NCBI RefSeq assembly: GCF_001273755.1
Contig: NZ_LGYA01000001.1
Location: forward strand, 2,757,101-2,821,100
DNA length: 64,000 nt
Direction: 5' to 3'
Origin: Peribacillus butanolivorans
Lineage (GTDB): Bacteria; Bacillota; Bacilli; Bacillales; DSM-1321
Shown here: positions 63,747 to 64,000 of the stretch, piece by piece
Numbering within the stretch: the stretch's first letter is position 1
Layout: each line of letters starts with the position of its first letter
Program-made: the position numbers and the translations under genes
The notes under the pieces: model-generated
Told to the model about the DNA's origin: nothing
The model's database searches: none
What the model saw: only the letters and a program-made list of their open reading frames with translations

Positions 63747-64000
63747 TTAAATTTCAACAATAGCCTTAATGACTTTAGCATCTGGAGTTAACCATCCTTC
63801 AAACTGTTGGATCATTTCATCCAAATGCGTACGGTGTGAAATATACAAACTTAAATCCACTCCACCATTTTTCACCGTATTCACAACATAATCAAAATCT
63901 TCTCGAGTAGCATTACGGCTTCCCATTAGGGTAAGTTCTTTACTATGGAAGTCAGGGTCATTAAAGGAAATTTCAGACTTCACTAAACCTACATAGATCA
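63747..64000 (-). CDS. Zinc-dependent sugar/alcohol dehydrogenase, C-terminal part
   Basis: The frame is open to the right edge, giving the last 84 or so residues (IYVGLVKSEISFNDPDFHSK, LTLMGSRNATREDFDYVVN). GSRNATREDF and the terminal helix before PDAKVIKAIVEI are typical of YjmD/RspB-type medium-chain dehydrogenases. Catalytic and coenzyme domains lie outside the window. Upstream neighbour of uxaB; a role in hexuronate or related sugar-acid use is likely. An internal ATG or GTG should not be taken as its start. Confidence 0.8.
   Translation of the reverse strand, partial: IYVGLVKSEISFNDPDFHSKELTLMGSRNATREDFDYVVNTVKNGGVDLSLYISHRTHLDEMIQQFEGWLTPDAKVIKAIVEI

Noticed and set aside
1-64000. CRISPR array, tRNA, rRNA or prophage
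   Set aside because: No regular repeat-spacer pattern, no tRNA-like or rRNA sequence, and no phage structural genes were seen.

Overview
The window is low-GC Firmicute DNA, most like a soil Bacillaceae (Bacillus or Peribacillus type). Nearly every gene has a purine-rich ribosome binding site. Several genes look like clear relatives of B. subtilis genes (ilvK/ywaA, yueI, glnQHMP, guaD, ade, ykgB, yhgE, a yjmD-like gene). Promoters resemble sigma-A and sigma-54 sites, and a yybP-ykoY Mn riboswitch is present. No rRNA, tRNA, CRISPR array or prophage was seen. Assignments rest on remembered family features only; no database search was run.

Layout. 1-207 is the 3' end of an IS1182-type transposase. 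357-6314: a branched-chain aminotransferase with a CodY-like box, then two transporters for small carboxylates (OFA-type MFS and formate/nitrite channel) that share an operator-like palindrome, then an AI-2E family protein. The channel and the AI-2E gene each carry a one-base frameshift. 6491-16574: small stress and cell-wall genes, orphan and hypothetical genes, and a glnQHMP-type amino-acid ABC operon. 16575-22875: an AEC permease divergent from guanine deaminase and adenine deaminase (purine salvage), then a lactonase, an endonuclease I-type nuclease and a CoA-type Nudix hydrolase. 23153-28534: a secreted 5'-nucleotidase, then an omega-aminotransferase plus CoA-acylating semialdehyde dehydrogenase pair (probably beta-alanine or a similar amine). 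28910-37949: an acetyltransferase, a 2-hydroxyacid dehydrogenase, a cold-shock protein, a crotonase and a five-gene opp oligopeptide ABC operon. 37950-42780: a gene-poor, decaying stretch with a DUF1572 (DinB-like) remnant, a possible structured RNA, a YdcZ transporter, an acetyltransferase, a PlcR-type regulator broken by one stop codon and a DEDD exonuclease. 42883-51792: YhgE/Pip, nitronate monooxygenase, Cof hydrolase, CDF transporter, a hypothetical protein and an APC permease. 52828-58573: a histidine kinase, an AcoR-type sigma-54 activator and a divergent aldehyde dehydrogenase. 58777-64000: isochorismatase, a double SRPBCC protein, TerC with a Mn riboswitch, tagaturonate reductase and a partial zinc dehydrogenase (hexuronate use).

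The most notable result is a pair of sigma-54 promoters with matching GG-N10-GC spacing. One (52059-52075) lies upstream of the APC permease and has two TGATTC-N6-GAATCA sites exactly 60 bp apart. The other (56468-56484) lies upstream of the aldehyde dehydrogenase and has a perfect 18-bp inverted repeat made of two TGTTC-N7-GAACA sites. The second promoter now reads first through the wreck of a zinc alcohol dehydrogenase gene, so an alcohol-to-acid operon seems to have lost its first enzyme. Gene decay is a theme: six or more broken or remnant genes are visible, some of which could be sequencing errors.
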